Of a stretch of 64,000 nt of DNA, positions 1 through 13,720 are shown one piece after another. Positions within the stretch are counted from its first letter, which is position 1, and each line of letters starts with the position of its first letter. The translations under genes and the position numbers were made by a program. This DNA comes from Theropithecus gelada (lineage: Eukaryota; Chordata; Mammalia; Primates; Cercopithecidae), in assembly GCF_003255815.1 (NCBI RefSeq), contig NC_037670.1:56282484-56346483 (forward strand), read 5' to 3'. The notes beneath the pieces are model-generated. The model was not told the DNA's origin. It searched no databases and saw nothing but the letters and a program-made list of their open reading frames with translations.

Positions 1-3000
1 TCACAGGGAACGGCCATTCCATGCCCAGCCTTTGCCTTTTGGCGGCCTCTCCAGGCCCCGAGCGTCCTCAGGCCGGCCCGTCCAGGCCCCGCTGCGGCCT
101 CCCGGCCTCCCATCCAGGCCCAGCTCCTCCTGCTCCCGGCTGCGGCCGCAGGCCCAGTCACGGCCTCACAAAGACCTCTTTGGACTCGCTTCCGGCCCAG
201 CTCCTGCTCCGCGGCCTTTGTAGGCCCCAAACGTCCTGAAGCCGGGCCCCACGGTGGCCTCTACGCACCCGGCTCCTGCCCTCCGACGGCGTCTCCACGC
301 CCCAGACTTCATCCAGCCTCTCCAGGCCCAGCTCCTCCTCTCGGTGGCCTCTGCAGGCCCACGCTGGCCTCGAGTTGGCCTCTCCAGGGCTCGCTCGTGC
401 TCCCGGCGGACCCTGCAGGCCCCACTCGTCGCCCAGTCGGCCTCCGCCGGCCCAGCTCCTGCCTCTCCGCGGCCTCTCCAGCTGCCAGACTTCCTCAGGC
501 CAGCCTCTCCAGGCCCAGCTCCTCCTGCCTGCCACTGGCCTCTTGAGGCCCAGCCCCACTCACGCCTTTAGGCGGCCTCCTCAGGCCCAGGACTTGAACT
601 CCAGTTGGCCTCGCCAGGCCCAGCCTCCTGCCTCCCGAAGGCCTGCACGGGCCCAGCCTCTGCCTCCCAGCGGACTCTCCACGCCCAGCTCTCGTCTGAC
701 TGCGGCCTCCCCAGACCAGAGCTCCTCCTGCCTTTCGGCAGCTCCGCCGGGCCCCGCTCCTGCCTCCCAGTGACCTCATAGACCCGACTCATTCGTCACG
801 GGGAACAGCCTTTCCAGGCTCAGCCTTTGCCTGTTGGCGGCCACTCCAGGCCCCGAGCGTCCTCAGGCCGACCCGTGCAGGCCCAGCTGCGGCCTCCCGG
901 CCTCCCGTCCTGGCCCCGCTCCTCCTGCTTCCGCCTGCTGCCGCGGGCACAGCCCCGGGCTCAGGACGACCTCCTTGGACTCGGCTCCGTCCCAGCTTCT
1001 GCTCCGCGGCCTTTGTAGGCCCCAAACGTCCTGAAGCCGGGCCCCACGGTGGCCTCTCCGGGCCCGGCTCCTGCCCTCCGACGACGTCTCCACGCCCCAG
1101 ACTGCCTCCAGCCAGCCTCTCCAGGACCAGCTCCTCCTCCCGGCTGCCTCTGCAGGCCCACACTGGCCTCGAGTCTGCCTCTCCAGGGCTCGCTCCTGCT
1201 CCCGGCGGCCCCTGCGGGCCCAACTCGTCGCCCAGTCGGCCTCCGCACGCCCAGCTCCTGCCTCACTGCGGCCTCTCCAGCTGCCAGACTTCCGCAGGCC
1301 AGCCTCTCCAGGCCCAGCTCCTCCTGCCTGCCACTGGCCTCTTGAGGCCCAGCCCCGCTCACGCCTCTGGGCGGCCTCCTCAGGCCCAGGACTTGACATC
1401 CGGTCGGCCTCACCACGGCCAGCCTCCTGCCTCCCGAAGGCCTGCACAGGCCCAGCCTCTGCCTCTCAGCGGACTCTCCACGCCCAGCTCTCGCCTGACT
1501 GCGGCCTCCCCAGGCCAGAGCTCCTCCTGCCTTTGGGCAGCTGCGCCGGGCCCCGCTCCTGCCTCCCAGTGGCCTCAGTAGGCCCCGCTCATTCGTCACG
1601 GGGAACGGCCTTTCCGGGCCCAGCCTTTGCCTTTTGGCGGCCTCTCCATTCCCCGAACTTCCTCAGGCCGGCCTCTCAAGGCCCAGTTGCGACCTCCCGG
1701 CGTCCCGTCCGGGGCCAGCTCCTCCTGCTCCCGGCTACGGCCGCTGGCCCAACCCCGGCCTCACGACAAACTCTTTGGACTCGGTTTCAGCCTAGCTCTC
1801 GCTCCGCGGCCTTTGTAGGCCCCAAACGTCCTGAAGCCGGGCCCCACGGTGGCCTCTCCGGCCCCGGCTCCTGCCCTCCGACGGCGTATCCACGCCCCAG
1901 ACTTCCTCCAGCCAGCGTCTTCAGGACCAGCTCCTCCTCCCGGCGGCCTCTGCAGGCCCACGCTGGCCCCGAGTCTGCCTCTCCAGGGCTCGCTCCTGCT
2001 CCCGGCGACCCCTGCTGGCCCAACTCATCGCCCATTCGGCCTCCGCCCGCCGAGCTCCTGCCTCTCCGCGGCCTTTCCAGTTGCCAGACTTCCGCAGGCC
2101 AAGCTCTCCAGGCCCTGCTCCTCCTGCCTGCCACTGGCCTCTTGAGGCCCAGCCCCGCTCACGCCTCTGGGCGGCCTCCTCAGGGCCAGGACTTGACGTC
2201 CAGTTGGCCTCGCCAGGCCCAGCCTCCTGTCTCCCGATAGCCTGCACGGGCCCCGCCTCTACCTCCAAGCGTACTCTCCAGGCCCAGCTCTCACCTGACT
2301 GCAGCCTCCGCAGGCCAGAACTCCTCCTGCCTTTCGCCAGCTCCGCCGGGCCCCGCTCCTGCCTCCCAGTGGCCTCCTATCCCCGGCTCATTCGTCACGG
2401 GGAACGGCCTTTCCAGGCCCAGCCTTTGCCTTTTGGCGGCCTCTCTAGGCCCCGAGCGTCCTCAGGCCGGCCCCTCCAGGCCGAGCTGCGGCCTCCCGGC
2501 CTCCCGTCCAGGCCCAGCTCCTCCTGCTCCCGGCTGCGGGCGCAGGTCCAGCCCCGGCCTCACGACGACGTCTTTGGACTCGGATCCGGCTCAGCTCCCG
2601 CTCCGCGGCCTTTGTAGGCCCCATACGTCCTGAAGCCGAACCCCACCATGGCCTCTACGGGCCCGGCTCCTGCCCTCCGACGGCGTCTCCACGCCGCAAA
2701 CTTCTTCCAGCCAGCCTCTCCGGGCCCAGCTCCGCCTCCCGGCAGCCTCTGCAGGCCCACGCTGGGCTCGAGTCGGCCTCTCCAGGGCTCGCTCCTGCTC
2801 CCGGCGACCCCTGCTGACCCAACTCATCGCCCATTCGGCCTCCGCCGGCTCAGCTCCTGCCTCTCCGCAGCCTCTCCAGCTGCCAATCTTCCTCAGGCCA
2901 GCCGCTCCAGGCCCAGCTCCTCCTGCCTGCCACTGGCCTCTTGAGGCCCAGCCCCGCTCACGCCTCTGGGTGGCCTCCTCAGGCCCATGACTTGACCTCC

Positions 3001-3189
3001 AGTCGGCCTCGCCAGGCCCAGCCTCCTGCCTCCCGAAGGCCTGCACAGGCCCAGCCTCTGCCTCTCAGCGGACTCTCCACGCCCAGCTCTCGCCTGACTG
3101 CGGCCTCCCCAGGCCAGAGCTCCTCCTGCCTTTCGGCAGCTGCGCCGGGCCCCGCTCCTGCCTCCCAGTGGCCTCACTAGGCCCGGCTC

Positions 3190-3801
3190 ATTCGTCACGG
3201 GGAACGTCCTTTCCAGGCCCAGCCTGTGCCTTTTGGCGGCCTCTCCAGGCCCCGAACTTCCTCAGGGCAGCCCCCCAGGCCCAGTTGCGGCCTCCCGGCC
3301 TCCCGTCCAGGCCCAGCTCCTCCTGCTCCCGGCTGCGGCCGCAGGCGCAGCCCCGGCCTCACGACAACCTCTTTGGACTCGGCTCCGTCCCAGCTCCCGC
3401 TCCGCGGCCATTGTAGGCCCCAAACGTCCTGAAGCCGGGCCCCACGGTGGCCTCTCCGGGCCCAGCTCCTGCCCTCCGAAGGCGTGTCCACGCCCCAGAC
3501 TTCCTCCAGCCAGCCTCTCCAGGCCCAGCTCCTCCTGCCTGACACTGGACTCTTGAGGCCCAGCCCCGCTCACGCCTCTGGGCGGCCTCCTCAGGCCCAG
3601 GACGTGACCTCCAGTCGGCCTCGCCAGGCCCAGCCTCCTGCCTCCCGAAGGCCTGCACAGGCCCAGCCTCTGCCTCCTAGCGGACTCTCCACGCCCAGCT
3701 CTCGCCTGACTGCGACCTCCCCAGGCCAGAGCCCCTCCTGCCTTTCGGCGGCTCCGCCGGGCCCCGTTCCTAACTCCCAGTGGCCTCGTTAGGCCCGGCT
3801 C
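3190..3801 (+). repeat. Short macrosatellite unit (612 bp) with ~188-bp internal deletion
   Basis: Compared with neighbouring units, this one jumps from the first to the second copy of a shared internal block (29 bp, at 3511-3539, beginning 'cagcctctccaggcccagct'). The intervening sequence, including the 'cgctggcctcgagtcgg' stretch, is missing. This is the signature expected for deletion between direct sub-repeats inside a unit. Confidence 0.85.
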
Positions 3802-4603
3802 ATTCGTCACGGGGAACGGCCTTTCCAGGCCCAGCCTGTGCCTTTTGGCGGCCTCTCCAGGCCCCGAACTTCCTCAGGACGGCCCCTCCAGGCCCAGTGG
3901 CGGCCTCCCGGCCTCCCGTCCAGGCCCAGCTCCTCCTGCTCCCGGCTGCGGCCGCGGGCCCAGACCCGGCCTCACGACAACCTCTTTGGACTCGGCTCCG
4001 GCCAAGCTCCCGCTCCGCGGCCTTTGTAGGCCCCAAACGTCCTGAAGCCGGGCCCCACGGTCGCCTCTCCGGGCCCGGCTCCTGCCCTCCGACGGCGTCT
4101 CCACGCCCCAGACTTCCTCCAGCCAGCCTCTCCAGGCCCAGCTCCTCCTGCCGGCGGCCTCTGCAGGCCCATGCTAGCCTCGAGTCTCGGCCTCTCCAGG
4201 GCTCGCTCCTGCTCTCGGCGGCACCTGCGGGCCCAACTCGTCACCCAGTCGGCCTCCGCCGGCCCAGCTCCTGCCTCTCCGCGGCCTCCCCAGCTGCCAG
4301 ACTTCCTCAGGTTAGCCTCTCCAGGCCCAGCTCCTCCTGCCTGCCACTGGCCTCTTGAAGCCCAGCCCCGCTCACGCCTCTGGGCGGCCTCCTCATGCCC
4401 AGGACTTGACCTCCAGTCGGCCTTGCCAGGCCCAGCCTCCTGCCTCCCGAAGGCCTGCACAGACCCAGCCTCTGCCTCCCAGCGGACTCTCCATGCCCAG
4501 CTCTCGCCTGACTGCGGCCTCCCCAGGCCAGAGCTCCTCCTGCCTTTCGGCAGCTCCGCCGGGCCTCGCTCCTGCCTCCCAGTGGCCTCGTTAGGCCCGG
4601 CTC

Positions 4604-5372
4604 ATTCGTCACGGGGAACGGCCTTTCCAGGCCCAGCCTGTGCCTTTTGGCGGCCTCTCCAGGCCCCGAACTTCCTCACGCCGGCCCCTCCAGGCCCAGT
4701 TGCGGCCTCCCGACCTCCCATCCAGGCCCAGCACCTCCTGCTCCCGGCTGCGGCCGCGAGCCCAGACCCGGCCTCACGACAACCTCTTTGGACTCGGCTC
4801 CGACGCAGCTCCCGCTCCGCGGCCTTTGTAGGCCCCAAACGTCCTCAAGCCGGGCCCCACGGTGGCCTCTCCGGGCCCGGCTCCTGCTCTCCGACGGCGT
4901 CTCTAAGCCCCAGACTTCCTCCAGCCAGCCTCTCCAGGCTCAGCTCCTCCTGCCGGCGACCTCTGCAGGCCCACGCTGGCCTCGAGTCTCGGCCTCTCCA
5001 GGGCTCGCTCCTGCTCCCGGCGGCGCCTGCGAGCCCAACTCGTCGCCCAGTAGGCCTCCGTCGGCCCAGCTCCTGCCTCTCCGCGGCCTCCCCAGCTTCC
5101 AGACTTCCTCAGATCAGCCTCTCCAGGCCCAGCTCCTCCTGCCTGCCACTGGCCTCTTGAGGCCCAGCCCCGCTCACGCCTCTGGACGGCCTCCTCAGGC
5201 CCAGGACTTGACCTCCGGTCGTCCTCGGCAGGCCCAGCCTCTGCCTCCCAGCGGACTCTCCACGCCCAGCTCTCGCCTGACTGCGGCCTCCCCAGGCCAG
5301 GGCTCCTCCTGCCTTTCGGCAGCTCCGCCGGGCCCCGCTCCTGCCTCCCAGTGGCCTCGTTAGGCCCGGCTC
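4604..5372 (+). repeat. Short macrosatellite unit (769 bp) with ~33-bp internal deletion
   Basis: The stretch normally reading 'aggcccagcct', then the 'cctgcctcccgaaggcctgc' block, then a second 'aggcccagcct' is reduced to a single 'aggcccagcct' at 5230-5240. As in the 612-bp unit, the loss lies between two direct sub-repeats. Confidence 0.8.
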
Positions 5373-8300
5373 ATTCGTCACGGGGAACGGCCTTTCCAGG
5401 CCCAGCCTGTGCCTTTTGGCGGCCTCTCCAGGCCGCGAACTTCCTCAGGCCGGACCCTCCAGGCCCAGTTGCGGCCTCCCGGCCTCCCGTCCAGGCCCGG
5501 CTCCTCCTCGTCCTGGCTGCGGCCGCGGGCCCAGCCCCGTCCTCATGACAACCTCTTTGGACTCGCCTCCGGCCCAGCTCCCACTCCGCGGCCTTTGTAG
5601 GCCCCAAACGTCCTAAAGCCGGGCCCCACGGTGGCCTCTCCGTGCCCGGCTCCTGCCCTCCGACGGCGTCTCCACGCCCCAGACTTCCTCCAGCCAGCCT
5701 CTCCAGGCCCAGCTCCTCCTGCCGGCGGCCTCTGCAGGCCCACGCTGGCCTCCAGTCTCGGCCTCTCCAGGGCTCGCTCCTGCCCCCGGCGGCCCCTGCG
5801 GGCCCAACTCGTGGCCCAGTCGGCCTACGCCGGCCCAGCTCCTGCCTCTCCGCGGCCTCCCCAGCTTCCAGACTTCCTGAGGTCAGCCTCTCGAGGCCCA
5901 GCTCCTCCTGCCTGCCACTGGAATCTTGAGGCCCAGCCCCGCTCACGCCTCTGGGCGGCCTCCTCAGGCCCAGGACTTGTTCTCTTGTCGGCCTCGCCAG
6001 GCCCAGCCTCCTGCCTCCCGAAGGCCTGCACAGGCCCAGCCGCTCCCTCCCAGCGGACTCTCCACACCCAGCTCTCGCCTGACTGCGGCCTCCCCAGGCC
6101 AGAGCTCCTCCTGCCTTTCGGCAGCTCCGCCGGGCCCCGCTCCTGCCTCCCGGTGGCCTCGTTAGGCCCGGCTCATTCGTCACGGGAAACGGCCTTTCCA
6201 GGGCCAGCCTGTCCTTTTGGTGGACTCTCCAGGCCCCGAACTTCCTCAGTCCGGCCCCTCCAGGCCCAGTTGCGGCCTCCCGGCCTCCCGTCCAGGCCCG
6301 GCTCCTCCTGCTCCCGGCTGCGGCCACGGGCCCAGCCCCGGCCTCACGACAACCTCTTTGGACTCGGCTCCGGGCCAGCTCCCGCTCCGCGGCCTTTGTA
6401 GGCCCCAAACGTCCTCAAGCCGGGCCCCACGGTGGCCTCTCCGGGCCCGGCTCCTGCCCTCCGACGGCGTCTCCATGCCGCAGACTTCCTCCAGCCAGCC
6501 TCTCCAGGCCCAGCTCCTCCTGCCGGCGGTCTCTGCAGGCCCACGCTGGCCTCGAGTCTCGGCCTCTCCAGGGCTCGCTCCTGCTCCCGGCTTCCCCTGG
6601 GGGCCCAACTCGTCGCCCAGTCGGCCTCCGCCGGCCCAGCTCCTGCCTCTCCGCGGCCTCCCCAGCTGCCAGACTTCCTCAGGTCAGCCTCTCCACGCCC
6701 AGCTCCTCCTGCCTGCCACTGGCCTCTAGAGGCCCAGCCCCGCTTACGCCTCTGGGCGGCCTCCTAAGGCCCAGGACTTGACCTCCAGTCGGCTTCGCCA
6801 GGCCCAGCCTCCTGCCTCCCGAAGGCCTGCACAGGCCCAGCCTCTGCCTCCCAGCGGACTCTCCACGCCCAGCTCTCGCCTGACGGCGGCCTTCCCAGGC
6901 CAGGGCTCCTCCTGCCTTTCGGCAGCTCCGCCGGGCCCCGCTCCTGCCTCCCAGTGGCCTCGTTAGGCCCGGCTCATTCGTCACGGGGAACGTCCTTTCC
7001 AGGCCCAGCCTGTGCCTTTTGGCGGCCTCTCCAGGCCCCGAACTTCCTCAGGCCGGCCCCTCCAGGCCCAGTGGCGGCCTCCCGGCCTCCCGTCCAGGCC
7101 CAGGTCCTCCTGCTCCCGGATGCGGCCGCGGGCCCAGCCCCGGCCTCACGACAACCTCTTTGGACTCGGCTCCGGCCCAGCTCCCGGTCCGCGGCCTTTG
7201 TAGGCCCGAAACGTCCTGAAGCCGGGCCCCACGTTGGCCTCTCCGGGCCCGGCTCCTGCCCTCCGACGGCGTCTCCACGCCCCAGACTTCCTCCAGCCAG
7301 CCTGTCCAGGCGCCGCTCCTCCTGCCGGTGGCCTCTGAAGGCCCACGCTGGCGTCGAGTCTTGGCCTCTCCAGGGCTCGCTCCTACTCCCGGCGGCCCCT
7401 GCGGGCCCAACTCGTCGCCCAGTCGGCCTCCGCCGGCCCAGCTCCTCCCTCTCCGCGGCCTCCCCAGCTGCCAGACTTCCTCAGGTCAGCCTCTCCAGGC
7501 CCAGCTCCTCCTGCCTGCCACTGGCCTCTTGAGGCCCAGCCCCGCTCACACCTCTGGGCGGCCTCTTCAGGCCCAGGACTTGACCTCCAGTCGGCCTCGC
7601 CAGGCCCAGCCTCCTGCCTCCCGAAGGCCTGCACAGGCCCAGCCTCTGCCTCCCAGCGGACTCTCCACGCCCAGCTCTCGTCTGACTGCGGCGTCCACAG
7701 GCCAGAGCTCCTCCTGCCTTTCGGCAGATCCGCCGGGCCCCGCTCCTGCCTCCCAGTGGCCTCGTTAGGCCCGGCTCATTCGTCACGGGGAACGGCCTTT
7801 CCAGGCCCAGCCTGTGCCTTTTGGTGGCCTCTCCAGGCCCCGAACTTCCTCAGGCCGGCCCCTCCAGGCCCAGTGGCGGCCTCCCGGCCTCCCGTCCAGG
7901 CCCAGCTCCTCCTGCTCCCGGCTGCGGCCGCGGGCCCAGCCTCGGCCTCACGACAACCTCTTTGGACTCGGCTCCGACGCAGCTCCCGCTCCGCGGCCTT
8001 TGTAGGCCCCAAACGTCCTGAAGCCAGGCCCCACGGTGGCCTCTCCGGCCCCGGCTCCTGCCCTCCGACAGCGTCTCCACGCCCCAGACTTCCTCCAGCC
8101 AGCCTCTCCAGGCCCAGATCCTCCTCCCGGCGGCCTCTGCAAGCCCACGCTGGCCTCGAGTCGGCCTCTCCAGGGCTCGCTCCTGCTCCCGGCGGCCCCT
8201 GTGGGCACAACTCGTCGCCCAGTCGGTCTCCTACGACCCAGCTCCTGCCTCTCCGCGGCCTCTCCAGCTTCCAGACTTCCTCAGGTCAGCCTCTCCAGGC

Positions 8301-10621
8301 ACAGCTCCTCCTGCCTCCCACTGGCCTCTTGAGGGCCAGACCCGATCACGCCTCTGGGCGGCCTCCTCAGGCCCAGGACTTCACCTCCAGTCCGGTTCCC
8401 CATGCCCAGACGCCTGCCTCCCGAAGGCCGGCACAGGCCCAGCCTCTGCCTCCCAGCAGACTCTCCACGCCCAGCTCTCGCCTGACTGCGGCCTCCCCAG
8501 GCCAGAGCTCCTCCTGCCTTTGGGCAGCTGTGCCCGGCCCCGCTCCTGCCTCCCAGTGGCCTCACTAGGCCCCGCTCATTCGTCACAGGGAACGGCCTTT
8601 CCAGGCCCAGCCATTGCCTTTTGGCGGCCTCTCCAGACCCCGAACTTCCTCAGGCTGGCCTCTCCAGGCCCAGTTGCTGTCTCCCGGCCTCCCGTCCGGG
8701 CCCAACTCCTCCTGCTCCCGGCTGCGGCCGCGGGCCCTGCCCCGGCCTCACGACAACCTCTCTGGACTCGGCTCCGGCCCAGCTCCCGCTCCGCGGCCTT
8801 TGTAGGCCCCAAACGTCCTGAAGCCAGGCCCCACGGTGGCCTCTCCGGGCCCGGCTCCTGCCCTCCGACGGCGTCTCCACGCCGCAGACTTCCTCCAGCC
8901 AGCCTCTCCAGGCCCAGATCCTCCTCCCGGCGGCCTCTGCAAGCCCACGCTGGCCTCGAGTCGGCCTCTCCAGGGCTCGCTCCTGCTCCCGGCGGCCCCT
9001 GCGGGTCCAACACGTCGCCAAGTCGGCCTCCGCCGGCCCAGCTCCTGCCTCTCCGCGGCCTTTCCAGCTGACAGACTTCCTCAGGTCAGCCTCTCCAGGC
9101 CCAGCTCCTCCTGCCTGCCACTGGCTTCTTGAGGCCCAGCCCCGCTCACGCATCTGGGCGGCCTCCTCAGGCCCAGGACTTGACCTCGAGTCGGCCTCGC
9201 CAGGCCCAGCCTCCTGCCTCCCGAAGGCGTGCACAGGCCCAGCCTCTGCCTCCCAGCGGACTCTCCACGCCCAGCTCTCGCCTGACTGCGTCCTCCCAAG
9301 GCCAGAGCTCCTCCTGCCTCTGGGCAGCTGCGCCAGGCCCCGCTCCTGCCTCCCAGTGGCCTCACTAGGCCCCGCTCATTCGTCACGGGGAACGGCCCTT
9401 CCGGGCCCAGCCTTTCCTTTAGGCGGCCTCTCCAAGCCCTGAACTTCCTCAGGCCGGTCTTTCCAGGCCCCGTTGCAGCCTCCTGGCCTCCCGTCCGGGT
9501 CCAGCTCCTCATGCTCCCGGCTGGGGCCGCAGGCCCAGCCCCGGCCTCACGACAACCTCTTTGGACTCGGCTCCGGCCCAGCTCCCGCTCCGCTGCCTTT
9601 GTAGGCCCCAAACGTCCTGAAGCCAGGCCCCACGGTGGCCTCTCTGGGCCCGGCTCCTGCCCTCCGACGGCATCTCCATGCCCCAGACTTCAGCCAGCCT
9701 CTCCAGGCCCAGATCCTCCTCCCAGCGGCCTCTGCAGTCCCACGCTGGCCTCGAGTCGGCCTCTCCCGGGCTCGCTCCTGCTCCCGGCGGCCCCTGCGGG
9801 TCCAACACGTCGCCAAGTCGGCCTCCGCCGGCCCAGCTCTTGCCTCTCCGCGGCCTTCCCAGCTGACAGACTTCCTCAGGTCAGCCTCTCCAGGCCCAGC
9901 TCTTCCTGCCTGCCACTGGCCTCTTGAGGCCCAGTCCCGCTCACGCGTCTCGGCGGCCTCCTCAGTCCCAGGACTTGACCTCCAGTCAGCCTCGCCAGGC
10001 CCAGCCTCCTGCCTCCCGAAGGCCTGCACAAGCCCAGCCTCTGCCTCCCAGCGGACTCTCCACGCCCAGCTCTCGCCTGAGTGCGGCCTCCCCAGGCCAG
10101 AACTCCTCCTGCCTTTGGGCAGCTGCGCCGGGCCACGCTCCTGCCTCCCAGTGGCCTCACTAGGCCCCGCTCTTTCGTCACGGGGAACGGCCCTTCCGGG
10201 CTCAGCCTTTGCCTTTAGGCGGCCTCTCCAAGCCCTGAACTTCCTCAGGCCGTTCTTTCCAGGCCCCGTTGCGGCCTCCTGGCCTCCCGTCCGGGTCCAG
10301 TTCCTCCTGATCCCGGCTGCGGCCGCAGGCCCAGCCCCGGCCTCACGACAACCTCTTTGGACTCGGCTCCGGACCAGCTCCCGTTCCGCGGCCTTTGTAG
10401 GCCCCAAGCGTCCTGAAGCCGGGCCCCACGGTGGCCTCTCCGGGCCCGGCTCCTACCCTCCGACGGCGTCTCCGCGCCCCAGACTTCCTCCAACCAGCCT
10501 CTCCAGGCCAGCTCCTCCTCCCGGCGGCCTCTGCAGGCCCACGCTGGCCTCGAGTCGGCCTCTCCAGGGCTCGCTCCTGCTCCCGGCGGCCCCTGTGGGC
10601 ACAACTCGTCGCCCAGTCGGT

Positions 10622-10798
10622 NNNNNNNNNNNNNNNNNNNNNNNNNNNNNNNNNNNNNNNNNNNNNNNNNNNNNNNNNNNNNNNNNNNNNNNNNNNNNNN
10701 NNNNNNNNNNNNNNNNNNNNNNNNNNNNNNNNNNNNNNNNNNNNNNNNNNNNNNNNNNNNNNNNNNNNNNNNNNNNNNNNNNNNNNNNNNNNNNNNNN
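10622..10798. other. Assembly gap (177 N)
   Basis: Run of N at the exact right edge of array 1. Sequence changes from a GC-rich unit on the left to AT-rich unique-like DNA on the right, so the array/host junction is not visible and the number of units is a minimum. Confidence 0.99.
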
Positions 10799-11365
10799 CA
10801 CATGCTCACACACAAAAATAATTAAAATATATCATCCTAAATGCATTGAACAAATACCGTTAATTCATCACATGTATCGCCTTTAGTGTCTATCATTTTC
10901 TTCTGTGACTGCGTAACTTCCATGGAGTAACTTTCAGCTTGTACCTAATGTGTCTCTCTGGCTGCTAGTGCTTGTTCCACCTGGGAGAAAGACAAGTCAG
11001 AAGTGTGTAATTAACAACCTCCACCTAGCAGCACTCTGCTCATAATTGGTGCAAGCTGAATATTTCCATGAGTATGTTCTATATTGACTCTCAGGATACC
11101 CAAGCAGAATTAAGCTTCAGTCACCTTCAGTAGTAACTTCTAAAAATTCATAAACCTATATTGGCTCCATTTTTGTGTGTCTCACTTCCCTACTCTGTGA
11201 CCATGTTCCTGGGGTTAATTTCAAAATAAAAAGCCTACCCTTGAATCCTTGTGTATCTGCTTCCGTGAGACTGCAAATAAGATAATGTAATAATAAAGAT
11301 ATTTATGGATGTAGAGATGAGGGATATTTAGCATTTACATATGATCATGAGAGACCTTCTGGACA
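10799..11365. other. AT-rich intergenic DNA, no gene seen
   Basis: No convincing open frame, RNA gene or recognised repeat. It opens with a short CA-rich stretch just after the gap. A LINE or LTR remnant too diverged to name is possible. Confidence 0.5.
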
Positions 11366-12046
11366 AGGTATCTTAGTTTGCTCATGCTGCCATAACAAAA
11401 TATCAAGGATTGGGTTGTTTAAACAACAGACATTCATTGTCTCACAATTCTTAAGGCTATAAGTCTGAGACCAAGGTGTTAGCATGATTGGTTTCTGGTG
11501 AGTATTCTCTTCTTGGTTTGCAGCAGCTACCATTTCACTGCGTCCTCACATGGCCTCTTCTTTGTGTATGCAGGGAGAGGGGGGGAGAGAGAGAGAGAGA
11601 GAGAGAGAGAGCACAAGAGCAAGTTCTCTGGTATCTTTTAAAAAATGAAACTGACTGACTTCTCAGCAACAATAGGTAGAAAATAGAATAATGTATTTTA
11701 AATGTTGAGGGAAAATAACTATCAATCTAGAAATCTTTGAAGTATGCAGCTGTTATTAATAATTAAGCCAAAATAAACCCATGTTGTAAAAAAGATAGAA
11801 ACCATCAGATCAGAATTTTTTTACTTAACTTTATTGAAACATGCTTTATATACAATAAAGTGTATCCATTTTAAGAGGAAAAAAAAAAAAAGGAAGAACA
11901 GTAATTTTATTGTATCAGGGCCTCACCCGCATGACCTTATCTTACCTTCATTATTTCCTTAAAGGCCCTGTCTTCAAATACAGTGGCATTGTGGGTTAGG
12001 GCTCCAGCATACAAATTTTGGAAGGGACATAATTCAGTACATAGCA
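11366..12046 (-). mobile_element. MLT1-like (ERVL-MaLR) LTR, minus strand, interrupted
   Basis: Sequence from 'cttagtttgctcatgctgcc' to about 11630, resumed at about 11915-12046 ('aaggccctgtcttcaaatac' to 'gacataattcagtacatagc'), matches the reverse complement of a MaLR LTR by recall. Between them lies AT-rich sequence at about 11640-11890 with an A-run, probably a later insertion or L1 fragment. A GA-rich microsatellite sits at 11578-11611. Family assignment is from memory of the consensus. Confidence 0.65.
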
Positions 12047-12213
12047 CAAGGTGAATGTTGGTTTGCATCTAAAGAGACAAGTAGGACTTATTGAGGTAAA
12101 AGATGCAAGAATTTCATTTTATGAAAAGAGAAAAATGACAGAAGTGAAGCATACCTTGGTGATGTTTCAGACAAATCAGAAGCAATTCTTAGCTTTAGAA
12201 AGATAAAATTGGA

Positions 12214-13603
<1,390 letters not shown>

Positions 13604-13641
<38 letters not shown>

Positions 13642-13720
13642 CCTACCTACCTTCCTACCTACCTATTTATCTACCTATCATCTATCTACCTGCCTACCAG
13701 TCTACATACCTACCTACCTA
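13604..13720 (+). repeat. (ATCT/ACCT)n tetranucleotide microsatellite
   Basis: Near-perfect ATCT repeats at 13604-13640 grading into ACCT, CCTA and related variants to 13720. The frames through it (Tyr/Leu/Ser/Pro-rich) are by-products of the repeat, not genes. Confidence 0.95.

Larger units (their letters stand above)
1..10621 (+). repeat. CpG-rich macrosatellite array 1 (~800-bp unit, 13+ copies)
   Basis: Head-to-tail array marked by a repeated landmark 'attcgtcacggggaacg' (with variants) starting near 791, 1591, 2390, 3190, 3802, 4604, 5373, 6175, 6976, 7778, 8578, 9378 and 10173; a copy also begins at base 1. Spacings are 795-802 bp except 612 and 769 bp, where units carry internal deletions. 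Each unit is itself made of degenerate short blocks around 'ggcctctccaggcccagctc', so the structure is hierarchical. Units 3802-8577 form a subtype ending 'cgttaggcccggctc'; units from 8578 on end 'cactaggccccgctc'. GC and CpG content are very high compared with the flank after 10799. Long stop-free frames occur on both strands, but unit length is usually not a multiple of three and the frames are proline-rich low-complexity, so I do not call a gene. I do not recognise the family. It continues beyond the left edge; the right edge is hidden by a gap. Confidence 0.95.

Noticed and set aside
1..10621. Array as rDNA, SVA VNTR or a mucin/collagen-like gene
   Set aside because: No rRNA text, no Alu-like or SINE-R parts of SVA, no Gly-X-Y or cysteine pattern, and no splice or start context; the unit repeats as DNA, not as codons.
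1..10621. CTCF-like motif in each unit (around 'cgcaggggccgccgggagc' on the reverse strand)
   Set aside because: It misses a core position of the CTCF consensus as I know it; too weak to list as a site.
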